Part shown: one piece after another, positions 6,808 through 15,640 of the stretch
Position numbering within the stretch: position 1 is the stretch's first letter
Layout: the number at the start of each line of letters is the position of its first letter
NCBI GenBank assembly: GCA_003222675.1
Contig: QHWT01000041.1
Location: 55,196-93,350 of the forward strand
Source: Acidobacteriota bacterium
GTDB lineage: Bacteria > Acidobacteriota > Vicinamibacteria > Vicinamibacterales > 2-12-FULL-66-21
DNA length: 38,155 nucleotides
Direction of reading: 5' to 3'
Translations under genes and position numbers: made by a program
Notes under the pieces: generated by a model
What the model was told of the DNA's origin: nothing
Database searches by the model: none
The model's input: the letters and a program-made list of their open reading frames with translations, nothing else

Positions 6808-8070
6808 CTAAAGCGTTGGCTCGCTGACCGGGCCGCGCGCGGAAAAGGCGAGCGCATGCGACGGCGCCGCTTCAACGCTGCCGCCCTCGCGTGCAGCGAT
6901 CCTCGCAATGAGCAGTAGCATCCACGTCATCAAAAGGACGGAAACCTGCACGCCGATTGCCGCAGCCGTCGGCGCGAGGAACGTCACGTACAGCCAATAG
7001 GCGGTCATCCAGAACATCACGGCGTCCGCCCGAACGTTACGTTCCTGCACGTACGCGCCGAACCAGAGCAGCGGCAATGCGAGCACAGCGGCGTCGTACA
7101 CGATCAGGTGCGGATTCACCAGGACGGACGCGAGAATCAACAGGCCGAGACGCACCCGCAGCGGCGCGCCGGTCTTCCACAATTTGACGATACATATGAT
7201 CACGGCCGCACTCAGCACGGCCCACAGGGGCAGCGCGATCGAGGCCGGCGCGAGCCGCGTCACCGCCCGCAGCGAATGACTCTGGAACGGCTTGGCCTCG
7301 AGAAGGTCCGCGTGGCGCAGCATGACCGGGACAAACGCCGCGTACGCCTCGAGCACGCGCCAGCCGAGCACGAGCGCCACCACGCCGAGCTGCATGGCGA
7401 TCGACGTCACCGCGCCGAGCAGCATCGCCCACTCGCGGCAGGCAAGAACGACAACGGCGAGCGGAATGGCGAACTGCGGTTTGATCAGCAGGACACCGAA
7501 TGCGACGCCCGCGAGAAACCGGCTCCGCCGCTCGAGCGCGATCCATCCAGCCCAGAACGCGGCCAGAATCACAATCGTTGTCTGGCCATAGAGCACCAGA
7601 TTCCAGAACGGTGGAAAGGCCGCGGCAGCCGCGAACACGAACACGGAATCGGGGAGGTTCGCGGCCACGGGCCGCCACGCGCTGCGGACGATCGCCCAGA
7701 AGATTGCGATGGTGATCAGGCTCCAGAGCAGCATCGCCTCGCGAAACGAGAGCACGCTGAAAGGTGCGAAGAGGAGCGCCGCCTGCGGCGGATACACAGG
7801 CGGATAGAGCTCGGGGTCGGATTCGGGAACGAGTGCGACCTGCGCACGGTGCAGCGCGTCGAAGTCGTAGAGCGCCGCGGCGTGATGAGTCCTGACCAGC
7901 GAGCCGATCGTGTAGAACTGAAGGAAGTCAGGCCCCTTGATCGGTCCTGCGATGCTGCGATTGCCGGGACCCGCCGCAAACGTGACGATCAATGCGATCC
8001 AGAGAATGAACGCCATCAGGAGGGCATGCATCCGTGCCTTGCGCGCTGATTGCGGCCAGCGCATGCGCAT
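6808..8070 (-). CDS. Membrane glycosyltransferase, GT87/DUF2029 family
   Basis: Polytopic membrane protein of 420 aa, of the family that includes mycobacterial polyprenyl-phosphate mannosyltransferases (GT-C fold). One helix (MHALLMAFILWIALIVTFAAG) is followed by an extracytoplasmic loop with the family's DFLQFYTIGSLVRTHHAAALYD region. Next come YPPVYPPQAALLFAPFSVLSF and the VLYGQTTIVILAAFWAGW segment with LLIKPQFAIPLA, then about eight further helices. The acidic residue after the first helix (GPDFLQFY) is the likely catalytic Asp. Two starts are plausible: 8070 (used here) and 8031, which has an AAGG just upstream. It stands alone between repeats and a divergent helicase gene. The sugar donor and acceptor cannot be told from the sequence. 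Confidence 0.85.
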   Translation of the reverse strand: MRMRWPQSARKARMHALLMAFILWIALIVTFAAGPGNRSIAGPIKGPDFLQFYTIGSLVRTHHAAALYDFDALHRAQVALVPESDPELYPPVYPPQAALLFAPFSVLSFREAMLLWSLITIAIFWAIVRSAWRPVAANLPDSVFVFAAAAAFPPFWNLVLYGQTTIVILAAFWAGWIALERRSRFLAGVAFGVLLIKPQFAIPLAVVVLACREWAMLLGAVTSIAMQLGVVALVLGWRVLEAYAAFVPVMLRHADLLEAKPFQSHSLRAVTRLAPASIALPLWAVLSAAVIICIVKLWKTGAPLRVRLGLLILASVLVNPHLIVYDAAVLALPLLWFGAYVQERNVRADAVMFWMTAYWLYVTFLAPTAAAIGVQVSVLLMTWMLLLIARIAAREGGSVEAAPSHALAFSARGPVSEPTL

Positions 8071-8201
8071 GCGCGCGCCATGCGGAGGGAATTGATCGGT
8101 CAATTCGTCGGTTCCAATTACAGGTGTGACGCCCGGCTCACACTTTTCGCCTGGCGGCTCTGATCGATCTGGCCGTGCGGTGCGGTTGTGCAAAAGCCCT
8201 T

Positions 8202-8247
8202 CCGGGGTCAGACCCCGGGCGCTCCCCTTCCTGGGGTCAGACCCCAG
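8202..8247. repeat. Pair of GGGGTCAGACCCC palindromes
   Basis: CCGGGGTCAGACCCCGG (8202-8218) and CTGGGGTCAGACCCCAG (8231-8247) share the core GGGGTCAGACCCC, and each can fold into a hairpin. They lie in the 280-bp divergent spacer between the glycosyltransferase and helicase genes. The rest of that spacer shows no gene. Flanking bases vary while the palindrome is kept, as in dispersed REP-like elements. Confidence 0.8.
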
Positions 8248-8350
8248 TCGCTCGGTTACACACTCACGCACCCCGGATCCCGCGCCCCGACGACGAAGGC
8301 CAGGCACGTTCGTTGCCCCATCGTGCGCGCGCTCATTGAGAGCGCGCGAA

Positions 8351-10885
8351 ATGCCAAACGAAACAGTCTCGGATAGCAAAAATTGCGAAGATGCCGCGGC
8401 GGCTCGTGCGCAGTCATTGCCATCAGGGATCACGCCAGGTGCGGACGTGACGGCGCGGGGCGAACGATGGATCGTGCGGGCCATCGTTCCGCACGAGGAC
8501 TGCACGGAGCTTCACTTGTCGAGCGCAACTGAGCTCCGTAGCCGCGTCCTGTTGTGGCCGTTCGACAGGCCCGTCGCCTGGACCGCCGTACGGGACCTGC
8601 GCACGGTCAGGCTGCGGCGCTGGTGGGCACATGTGGCGTCGTTCATCACCGCGGCGCGAGTGGATGGTCTGTGCGGAAGGGCGACAGGCGCGCGTGTGCT
8701 GCCATATCAGCTGATGCCCGCTCTGGCTGCGGCAAATGGCACGTCACGAATTGTACTTGCTGACGAAGTCGGTCTCGGTAAGACCGTGCAGGCGGGCTGG
8801 ATGGTCAGCGACATCCTTCAGCGTCAGCCTGACGCGCGTGTCTTGATCGCCGTCCCGGCCGGCCTGCGGGAGCAATGGCAATCAGAGCTCGCCGCGCACT
8901 TCGCGATCGATTCGATCGGCGCGGATGCGCTGTGGCTGCGGCGCACCTTCGCGGATCTTCCCGCGGATGTCGACCCGTGGTCGTTGCCTGGTGTTTACGT
9001 CACATCGATCGACTTCCTGAAGCGCGCCGACGTGCTCCGGTCGCTCGAGCAGCACGCATGGGACGCGCTGATCGTGGACGAGGCGCACACCGCGGCGGCG
9101 CCGACCGAGCGTTACGCGGCGCTGAGGCACATCGCGTCCCGAGTGCGAGCGGTCGTTCTGATCACCGCGACGCCGTTCTCGGGAGACCCGGCGGCATTCG
9201 CCTCGTTGGTCGGTCTCGGCACGAGAGAGGACGAACCGCCCTTGATGTTCCGTCGCTCGCGCGAAGACGTCGGTCGGTTGCATCCGCGGCGTCATCGCTT
9301 CGCGGCGATCCGGATCAGCAGCGCCGAACGGCGGCTGCAGCGATTGCTCGAGCGCTATACCGAAGAAGTATGGAACACGCCGGCGAACGAAGGGGCGCGG
9401 CTCGCGATGACGGTGCTGCGCAAGCGTGCGCTGTCGTCGGCCGAGGCGGTCGCGCGATCGCTGGAACGCCGACGCGAGCTGCTGGGCCGCGAAGACGCCG
9501 CGACTCGACAGCCGACGCTGTTTGACGATGAGAGCGCGATTGAGGACGAGGAGCCTCTCGCGGCGCTCGGCGCGCCCGGCCTGGCGGATGAACGGCGCGA
9601 GGATCGCTGGCTCGCGCAGCTTGCGGCCGCAGCCCACGCGGCAGCGGACTCGAAACAGCGATACCTCGTGCGTCTGCTGCGGCGTATCGGCGGTGAACCG
9701 GCAATCGTTTTCACCGAGTACCGCGACACCCTGCGCCAGCTCTCCGCGTCGTTTCCCGGATGCCTGATCCTCCACGGCGGCATGACGACGGGAGAACGCG
9801 CCGAGGTGCAGGCGCGGTTCAACGCGGACGGGGGCGTGCTGCTGGCGACGGATGCGGCGTCCGAGGGCCTCAATCTGCAGCGGCGCTGCCGGGTTGTCGT
9901 CTGCTACGAGCTCCCGTGGAATCCCGCGCGCCTCGAGCAGCGCATTGGCCGTGTCGATCGCATCGGGCAGTCGCGCCGGGTGCATGCAATCACCCTGGTC
10001 GCGCGCGACACCGCCGAGGATCTCGTCATCGCGAGCCTCGCGCGCAGGCTCGCGCGCGTGGCTGCCACGCTCGGCGAACGCGATCGCCTCGCCGGCTTTC
10101 TCACGGATGCGCGCACGGCGGGAATCGTGATCGGCGGCGCATCAGAAGAGCCGTTTGAAAACACGCCGCTGCCGCGCATCACGATGGGACCCGCGACAAC
10201 GAGCGCCGCAATCGAGGAGGCGCACCGGCTGTCGAACCGCGCCATCGAGCCGTTCAGGCCGCGCGACAGCTCGGTGCGCGTCGCCTCGATCCGTGCGACA
10301 TCCACGCTGCCGCGTGGCTTCCTCTTCGTGTTCGTCTGGTCAGCGCTCGCCGGCGACGGATGCCTGATCGATTGTCATCCGGCTCTCGTGCACGTCCGTG
10401 CCGACCACGTGCAGCGACCGCGGCGCGCGGCCCAGGCGCGTGATGCGGCGGCGGATGCGATCCGGCGTTACGAACACCAGGCGTCCCAGATCGTTGAGCC
10501 CGTCGCCGCGATGCACCTCTCACACGCACGCGTCGTGCACGCCGCGAGAGTCGATCGCGCGATCGCGCGCGAGCGGGAACTGCGGGACTGGAATGCGGCA
10601 GCCGCGGAAGTTCAGCCGGGTCTCTTCGACAGACGGGTCGTCACCCTCGCGGACGAAGACACCGCGGCGCGCCAGCGGATGCGCCTCGATCACGATCGGC
10701 GGATTGCAGCCTTGACGCGCGCGCGCGTGCTCGCCGCGCGCTGCAATCTCGCGGCCGTGCTGATTGTGTACTCGTCCTCGCGGACGGCCGGTAATGCGGC
10801 AAAACCATACGGCGACAATGCTTTCTCGTCCTCGCGGACGGCCTGCGGCGGCAATGGGACTAAACCTTGCGGCGTAAGGCCGTGA
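8351..10885 (+). CDS. SNF2-family DEAH helicase/translocase (DrmD-like)
   Basis: Superfamily 2 ATPase of 844 aa. Walker A is ADEVGLGKTVQAGWM (G141 region). Motif II is VDEAH (D243), motif III is ITATPFSG, and the C-terminal helicase lobe holds FTEYRDTLRQL, LLATDAASEGLNLQ and motif VI QRIGRVDRIGQ (about 530-540). This arrangement fits SNF2-type DNA translocases such as HepA/RapA and DISARM DrmD. I chose the ATG at 8351 because the open frame upstream runs through the palindromic repeats at 8202-8247. The last residues (SSSRTA repeated twice, then GVRP) come from a 54-bp direct repeat and are probably not ancestral. The stop overlaps the methylase GTG start (GTGA), so the two proteins are made together. 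Likely role: DNA-tracking motor of a restriction or defence module. Confidence 0.88.
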   Translation: MPNETVSDSKNCEDAAAARAQSLPSGITPGADVTARGERWIVRAIVPHEDCTELHLSSATELRSRVLLWPFDRPVAWTAVRDLRTVRLRRWWAHVASFITAARVDGLCGRATGARVLPYQLMPALAAANGTSRIVLADEVGLGKTVQAGWMVSDILQRQPDARVLIAVPAGLREQWQSELAAHFAIDSIGADALWLRRTFADLPADVDPWSLPGVYVTSIDFLKRADVLRSLEQHAWDALIVDEAHTAAAPTERYAALRHIASRVRAVVLITATPFSGDPAAFASLVGLGTREDEPPLMFRRSREDVGRLHPRRHRFAAIRISSAERRLQRLLERYTEEVWNTPANEGARLAMTVLRKRALSSAEAVARSLERRRELLGREDAATRQPTLFDDESAIEDEEPLAALGAPGLADERREDRWLAQLAAAAHAAADSKQRYLVRLLRRIGGEPAIVFTEYRDTLRQLSASFPGCLILHGGMTTGERAEVQARFNADGGVLLATDAASEGLNLQRRCRVVVCYELPWNPARLEQRIGRVDRIGQSRRVHAITLVARDTAEDLVIASLARRLARVAATLGERDRLAGFLTDARTAGIVIGGASEEPFENTPLPRITMGPATTSAAIEEAHRLSNRAIEPFRPRDSSVRVASIRATSTLPRGFLFVFVWSALAGDGCLIDCHPALVHVRADHVQRPRRAAQARDAAADAIRRYEHQASQIVEPVAAMHLSHARVVHAARVDRAIARERELRDWNAAAAEVQPGLFDRRVVTLADEDTAARQRMRLDHDRRIAALTRARVLAARCNLAAVLIVYSSSRTAGNAAKPYGDNAFSSSRTACGGNGTKPCGVRP
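10771..10843. repeat. Direct repeat forming the helicase C-terminal tail
   Basis: CTCGTCCTCGCGGACGGCC occurs at 10771-10789 and again at 10825-10843, a period of 54 bp, which keeps the frame. Each copy contains the dyad GTCC-TCGC-GGAC. The following sequence up to 10880 is related Gly/Lys/Pro-coding sequence with partial similarity between the copies. Confidence 0.8.
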
Positions 10886-13800
10886 GTGTCTTCTCAGGCA
10901 CACTCGTGTCGCTCGACGTGCTCACGCGCGTCACAGGTCGTCGCGATGCTCACGCGTCGCATCTTTGCCGGCTGTTGCGCGAGGCGCTGGGACATCTCGG
11001 CCCGGCCAGCGGCGCCCGTGGTGTATTCGATCTGCTCGGACATCCGCTGTTCACGGCGCTCGGGTTCGAGATTCGGCTTACGCGCGATGCCCAGTCGGAA
11101 ATGATTGCCACGCTCATGGCGGATCGGCACGAGGCGGCGATTCTCGCGGTTACCGGATGGGGCGGCGATCTCACCCGTGTTCGTGCCGCGACCGCCGCAC
11201 TCACGCCGTTCTCCCGTCTCCGATGGTGGATAGGACTCAACGGGCCGGTGCTCCGGATCGTTGATTTGACACGCGTGTACGCGCGGCGCCTCGTTGACAT
11301 CGACGTCGAGCGGCTTGCGATCGACGAAGCGTCCGTCGCAACGCTCGCTGGACTGCTGGCGGCGCGCAGATCTGGCGGATTGCCGGGATTGGAAGATGCG
11401 GTCGACGCGAGCGACCGGCATCGAGGGATCGTCGGACGCTCGCTTCAGGTGGGCGTCGAGCACGCGCTCGAACGCCTCGTCTCAGGCTTCGTGACCGGCC
11501 GGCGGCGCCGCCCGGCCGCGCTCGACGCGGCGTTCTCGGATGCGTTGACGGTTGTGTATCGGATCCTGTTCCTGCTGTTCGCGGAGGCGAGGGGGCTCGT
11601 GCCGCAGTGGCATCCTGTCTATCGGAACAGTTACACGATCGAATCGCTGGTCGAGTCGCGTCACTTCCACCTAAAGGGGGCCCCAGGCGGTGCAACAGGC
11701 GGCCGCCCCTCTCGTGGCTTCCGCCTTCCGCCTTCGCGCAAAGCGCTTCGGCGGACCGCCGTAGCCTTGGCGGAGGCTGGTCAGGCGGAAGACAAACCTG
11801 GTGGCGGCCTCTGGGAGTCGCTGCAGGCGATCTCGCGCCTCGCGCATCGCGGGTGCCGGGCGGGTACGCTGCGCGTGACCCCATTCAACGGCCGTCTCTT
11901 CGCGCCCGCGTCGGCGCCGCTGGCCGAGACTTTCGCGCTCGACGATCGCGTCATCAGTGACGTGCTCGTCACAATCACCACGCGGCCCGCCGGGGATCGC
12001 CGCGAACGCATCACGTACGCGGATCTTGGCGTCGAACAACTTGGGGCCGTGTACGAGCGTGTCCTGGATTTCACGCCCGAGCGCCGGGGCGACGCGCTCG
12101 TCCTCGCGCGGTCGGGGCGCCGCAAGGCGACCGGTACCTTCTACACGCCGCGCGCGATGACGGAGTACCTCGTGCGGCGCACGCTCGCGCCGCTCGTGCG
12201 CGACCGCACGCCGGGTGACGTGCTCGCGCTGCGCGTGCTCGATCCCGCGATGGGAAGCGGCGCGTTTCTCGTGGCCGCGTGCCGCTATCTCTCGGACGCC
12301 TACGAACAGGCGCTCGTCCGCGAAGGAGCCGTGACGACGAGCGACATCGGTCCTTCGGACCGCGCCGCCTTCCGCCGCGCTATCGCGCAGCGCTGCCTCT
12401 ACGGCGTCGACCTCAATCCAACCGCGGTGCAGCTCGCGCGCCTCTCGCTCTGGCTGTGCACGCTCGCCGCCGATCGGCCATTGACGTTCTTCGATCATCA
12501 TCTGCGTGCCGGAAACAGTCTCGCGGGAGCGTCGCCGCGCGATATCTACCGGCAGCCGCCGGGCCGGCGGCGGCGCGGAACCGCGCGAGGCAGCGCCCTT
12601 CCACTCTTCGATGCAGACGAGCTGCACGGGTGCCTCTCTGCCGCCATCCTTCCGCGCCTCGCGATGGCCTCGCAGCCTGACGACACCGCGGTCACGGTCC
12701 GAACGAAGGAGCACATGCTGGCCGCGCTCGACGGCCGCGGCGGTCCGCTCGCATTGTGGCGCCGGCTCGCCGATGCGTGGTGCGCCGCATGGTTCTGGAC
12801 CGGGGGACCCGCCCCTGCGTGGAGCGCGCTCAGCGCCTGCGTGCGGGATCGCTCGTCGGGCGCGCCGCCAGGTCTCGAGGAGCAATGGCTCGACACGGTC
12901 GACGCAATTCGTGCGCGCGAGCGGTTCTTTCACTGGGAGCTGGAGTTTCCCGAAGTCTTCTTCGATCAGCGCGGCGATCCCGTTACGAATGGCGGCTTCG
13001 ACGCGGTGCTCGGCAATCCGCCATGGGATACCTTGCGAGCGGAATCCGCGGCGCGGCCGCTGACGATCTTCAGCCGCGAATCGGGCTGCTATCGATTGCA
13101 AGGCGAGGGGCACGCGAACCTGTATCAACTGTTCGCCGAGCGCATGCTGCAGCTCGTCAAGCCGGGGGGACGACTCGGCGCCGTCATGCCGTCGGGCTTG
13201 ATGGCAGATCACGGCTGCGCGCGTCTCCGGCAGGCATTGATCGAGCGCTGCCGCATCGATGCGGTCCTCGGGTTCGAGAACCGCGAGGCGATCTTTCCGA
13301 TTCATCGCGGCGTCCGGTTCGTATTGCTGACCGCCGACGCACATCGACCCGGCGATGCACTGTGCACGCGGTTCGCCATGCGCTCCGCTTCGTCACTCGA
13401 TGACGTGCCCGACGAGGGATCGATCCCTGGCGGCACGGTTATCTCGACATCCCTGCTCAGAGGATGCAGCGGACCGGGGCTGGCCGTACCCGAACTGGGC
13501 GGAGTCCGCGACCGCGAAATCCTTGCGCGGATTGTTGACGTAATTCCGACGCTGGGGTCAGTCGAGGGCTGGGGCATTCACGTCGGCCGCGAGCTGAATG
13601 CCAGCGACGATCGCGGTCATTTCGGCGCGACCGGAGTTCCGGTGCTCGAGGGCAAATCGATCGAGCCGTTCGCCGTTCACGTCGACCGCGCGCGGCACCA
13701 CATCGACCCGGCGATCGCCCGGAGCATTCTCGGCCGGCGCTCGGCGTTCACTCGCCCGCGTCTCGGCTACCGCGAGGTCGCCGCCTCCGCGAACCGACTG

Positions 13801-14214
13801 ACACTGATTGCCGCCATCATTCCAGCCGATGCCGTCACCACGCACACGATCTTCTGTGTGAGGGAGCGGCTCGAGGATGCGGTGCAATGGTTTCTCTGCG
13901 GGATGTTCAACAGCTTCGTCGCCAATTACCTCGTGAGGCTTCGCGGCAGCACGCACGTAACGGCCGCGACAATCGACCTGCTGCGCGTGCCGAAGCCCGC
14001 GCGGACCAGTCCCGCCTTTCGCGGGATCGTCGAGCTCGCGCGGCAGCTGTCACGCAATCCCCAGAACACCGACGCCTACGTCGAGCTCCAGGCCCGTGCG
14101 GCTTCGCTGTACGGGCTGTCACAGGAGGAGTTCGATCACGTGCTGGACACCTTCCCTCTGATCTCCGCGGACATCCGGATGGCCTGCTCAGCGTCATTCA
14201 GCCATCAGCATTGA
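10882..14214 (+). CDS. Eco57I-like N6-adenine DNA methylase (DrmMI/type IIG-like)
   Basis: Large DNA adenine methyltransferase, 1110 aa from the GTG that overlaps the helicase stop; a TTG at 10867 is an alternative start. SAM-binding motif I is LDPAMGSGAFLVAA (D454). Motif IV is NPPWDTL (N712), the NPPY/W signature of N6-adenine methylases. FYTPRAMTEYLVRRTL precedes motif I, as in type IIG and type I methylases. The C-terminal 300 residues (HFGATGVPVLEGKSIEPF, then LRGSTHVTAATIDLLRVPKP) match a TaqI-like target-recognition region. The N-terminal 230 residues resemble the N-terminal region of such proteins, but I see no PD-(D/E)xK nuclease motif. An in-frame repeat insertion occupies residues about 261-307. 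Likely role: self-DNA marking in a defence module with the upstream helicase. Confidence 0.9.
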   Translation: MSVFSGTLVSLDVLTRVTGRRDAHASHLCRLLREALGHLGPASGARGVFDLLGHPLFTALGFEIRLTRDAQSEMIATLMADRHEAAILAVTGWGGDLTRVRAATAALTPFSRLRWWIGLNGPVLRIVDLTRVYARRLVDIDVERLAIDEASVATLAGLLAARRSGGLPGLEDAVDASDRHRGIVGRSLQVGVEHALERLVSGFVTGRRRRPAALDAAFSDALTVVYRILFLLFAEARGLVPQWHPVYRNSYTIESLVESRHFHLKGAPGGATGGRPSRGFRLPPSRKALRRTAVALAEAGQAEDKPGGGLWESLQAISRLAHRGCRAGTLRVTPFNGRLFAPASAPLAETFALDDRVISDVLVTITTRPAGDRRERITYADLGVEQLGAVYERVLDFTPERRGDALVLARSGRRKATGTFYTPRAMTEYLVRRTLAPLVRDRTPGDVLALRVLDPAMGSGAFLVAACRYLSDAYEQALVREGAVTTSDIGPSDRAAFRRAIAQRCLYGVDLNPTAVQLARLSLWLCTLAADRPLTFFDHHLRAGNSLAGASPRDIYRQPPGRRRRGTARGSALPLFDADELHGCLSAAILPRLAMASQPDDTAVTVRTKEHMLAALDGRGGPLALWRRLADAWCAAWFWTGGPAPAWSALSACVRDRSSGAPPGLEEQWLDTVDAIRARERFFHWELEFPEVFFDQRGDPVTNGGFDAVLGNPPWDTLRAESAARPLTIFSRESGCYRLQGEGHANLYQLFAERMLQLVKPGGRLGAVMPSGLMADHGCARLRQALIERCRIDAVLGFENREAIFPIHRGVRFVLLTADAHRPGDALCTRFAMRSASSLDDVPDEGSIPGGTVISTSLLRGCSGPGLAVPELGGVRDREILARIVDVIPTLGSVEGWGIHVGRELNASDDRGHFGATGVPVLEGKSIEPFAVHVDRARHHIDPAIARSILGRRSAFTRPRLGYREVAASANRLTLIAAIIPADAVTTHTIFCVRERLEDAVQWFLCGMFNSFVANYLVRLRGSTHVTAATIDLLRVPKPARTSPAFRGIVELARQLSRNPQNTDAYVELQARAASLYGLSQEEFDHVLDTFPLISADIRMACSASFSHQH
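11663..11790. repeat. Dispersed palindromic repeat inserted in the methylase gene
   Basis: Within the methylase gene, CTCTCGTGGCTTCC (11709-11722) starts a block whose last 42 bp (11749-11790) are identical, in inverted orientation, to 20678-20719 in a spacer 9 kb away. Sequence from about 11663 (CACTTCCACCTAAAGG) also resembles repeat copies elsewhere in the window. The insert is read in frame as a Pro/Arg/Gly/Ala-rich stretch. Confidence 0.85.
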
Positions 14215-14220
14215 TGTGGA

Positions 14221-14322
14221 TCCCGCACCCCGCACCCCGCGCCCCGCACCCCGCATCCCGGACCCCGCACCCCGCATCCCGGACCCCGCGTCCCGCGCTC
14301 CGCATCCCGCGCCCCGCACCGG
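14221..14322. repeat. Tandem CCCCGCAC/CCCCGCATCC repeat
   Basis: About a dozen imperfect 7-9 bp units (CCCCGCAC, CCCCGCATC, CCCGGAC, CCCGCGC) directly follow the methylase stop. The remaining spacer to 14581 has no convincing gene or promoter; a TATAGAAT around 14450 is the only AT-rich element. Confidence 0.85.
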
Positions 14323-14581
14323 TGCAACCCGATCCAGTCAGCGGCATGCACTGCTGGCACCAGCGGGTCACGCTGGAAAAGGCCGGGGTTGACGATCGCT
14401 GCGGCGATATTGAAGTGGACACGGAAAAGGCTCATCAAGCGTATATAGAATGGATGCAGCGAACGCGCCCCGCCCCTGGTCCCGGGGGGCTTCGCCGGCC
14501 GATATGGTTTGATCGGCCTCTCCGTCCGGTGGCGGCGGCGTACCGCCTCGACAATCCGAGCCTCCTCGTTTCCGGCAGTAG

Positions 14582-15637
14582 ATGACACTTCGCGATCGAC
14601 TCTCGCGCGTGTGGGTGATCTGGACGCTGATCGCGACGTTCGCGCTCGTCCAAGCCGTGGCATGGACGCTTGCCGGCGGCGTGCCGCGGCGCGCGGGCGT
14701 CCTCGCCCAGGTGTTCACCGCGTGGGCCGTGATGCTCACGCTCGCCTGGCTCGCATCGCGCCGCATCGAGTCGCTGTCGAATCGCATCCGCCAGCATGAG
14801 CACACGCACCAGGCGTCGCTCGGCGAGATCGAACAATTGCAGACCCAGAACGCGATGCTGCAGATTATTGCGCAGTCGGTCGACGTCACGCTGGCATTCC
14901 AGGCGCTCGCGTCACGAATCGCGCGACTGGTGCCGTGCGATCGCGTCGGCCTCGCGCTGCTCGACGAGAGCGGCCAGGAGTTCCAGACCTACACCGCGCG
15001 CGTGCACGAACAGGAGCGCCGTGCGCGGCCGCGCCCGGAGGTCGTCTTCAAGACCGACCGCACGCTCCTCGGAACGGTCATTCGGACGCGGGAACCACTC
15101 GTCGTGCCGGATACGGCAGACGTGGCTGCCGACTTTCTCGATGCCAACGTGCTGCAGAGCGCGGGGTTCAGTTCCGTGGTGATGGTGCCGCTTCTGTCGA
15201 AGGGACGCGCCGTCGGCACATTGAATCTCGTCGCCAGGGCGGCGGACGCATTCGGGCCCGCCCACGCGAGCACGATTCTGCCGATCGCCGAGCTCTTCGC
15301 CGTGGCCGTCGTCGCGCAGCAGCTCCAGATGGCGCTCGGGAGGCATCGATCTGTAGAGGCGATGTCGGACCTGACGCTGGGGATCTCGGCGGAGATCAAT
15401 AGCGCGCTGCAGACGATCATCGGACACTGCGATCTGCTCGAGCGCGGCTATCCCGATCCCAACCTGCAGCGCGATCTCGCGACGGTCGTGCGGCAGGCGC
15501 AGCGGATCGCGGGACTCCTCGACAAGATGCGCGTTGCCGCCAACGATCGCCTGAGGGAAGTCGAGGCCGCCGTCTCCGAGGCGGGGATCCCATCGAGTCC
15601 CGAAGAATTCGGGAAAGGCATCTCCGCTGAGCCGTGA
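14582..15637 (+). CDS. Membrane GAF protein with degenerate histidine-kinase dimerisation domain
   Basis: 351 aa. Two N-terminal membrane helices (about 10-30 and 40-60) are followed by a coiled coil (RIRQHEHTHQASLGEIEQLQ). A GAF domain at about 95-245 carries VPCDRVGLALLDESGQEF and GFSSVVMVPLLSKGRAVGTL. A DHp-like helix pair lies at about 262-320. In active kinases the helix reads like HEINNPLQ; here it reads ISAEINSALQTIIGH, with Ala270 where the phosphorylated His should be. No HATPase domain follows, and the protein ends after a second helix and a short tail. It therefore cannot be a working histidine kinase; it may dimerise and sense a ligand, or inhibit a partner kinase. No partner is adjacent. 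The ribosome binding site is weak (GGCAG). Confidence 0.8.
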   Translation: MTLRDRLSRVWVIWTLIATFALVQAVAWTLAGGVPRRAGVLAQVFTAWAVMLTLAWLASRRIESLSNRIRQHEHTHQASLGEIEQLQTQNAMLQIIAQSVDVTLAFQALASRIARLVPCDRVGLALLDESGQEFQTYTARVHEQERRARPRPEVVFKTDRTLLGTVIRTREPLVVPDTADVAADFLDANVLQSAGFSSVVMVPLLSKGRAVGTLNLVARAADAFGPAHASTILPIAELFAVAVVAQQLQMALGRHRSVEAMSDLTLGISAEINSALQTIIGHCDLLERGYPDPNLQRDLATVVRQAQRIAGLLDKMRVAANDRLREVEAAVSEAGIPSSPEEFGKGISAEP

Positions 15638-15640
15638 GCT

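Noticed and set aside
8126-8350. N-terminal extension of the helicase
   Set aside because: The extra 75 codons run through the GGGGTCAGACCCC palindromes and show no family similarity; the ATG at 8351 is more likely.
10882-11580. Nuclease domain of a type IIG enzyme at the methylase N-terminus
   Set aside because: No PD-(D/E)xK motif could be seen; the region corresponding to it reads AILAVTGWGGDLTRV, without the needed acidic-x-Lys pair.
11671-13344. Long 557-residue open frame antisense to the methylase
   Set aside because: Arg/Ala/Glu-rich composition with no family motifs; it mirrors the strongly supported methylase codons on the other strand and reflects GC-rich codon bias.
8351-14214. 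Complete class 1 DISARM system
   Set aside because: DrmA, DrmB and DrmC homologues are absent on both sides; only the helicase-methylase pair is present.
14221-14322. CRISPR-like array
   Set aside because: Units are only 7-9 bp, contiguous and without spacers, and no cas genes are near.
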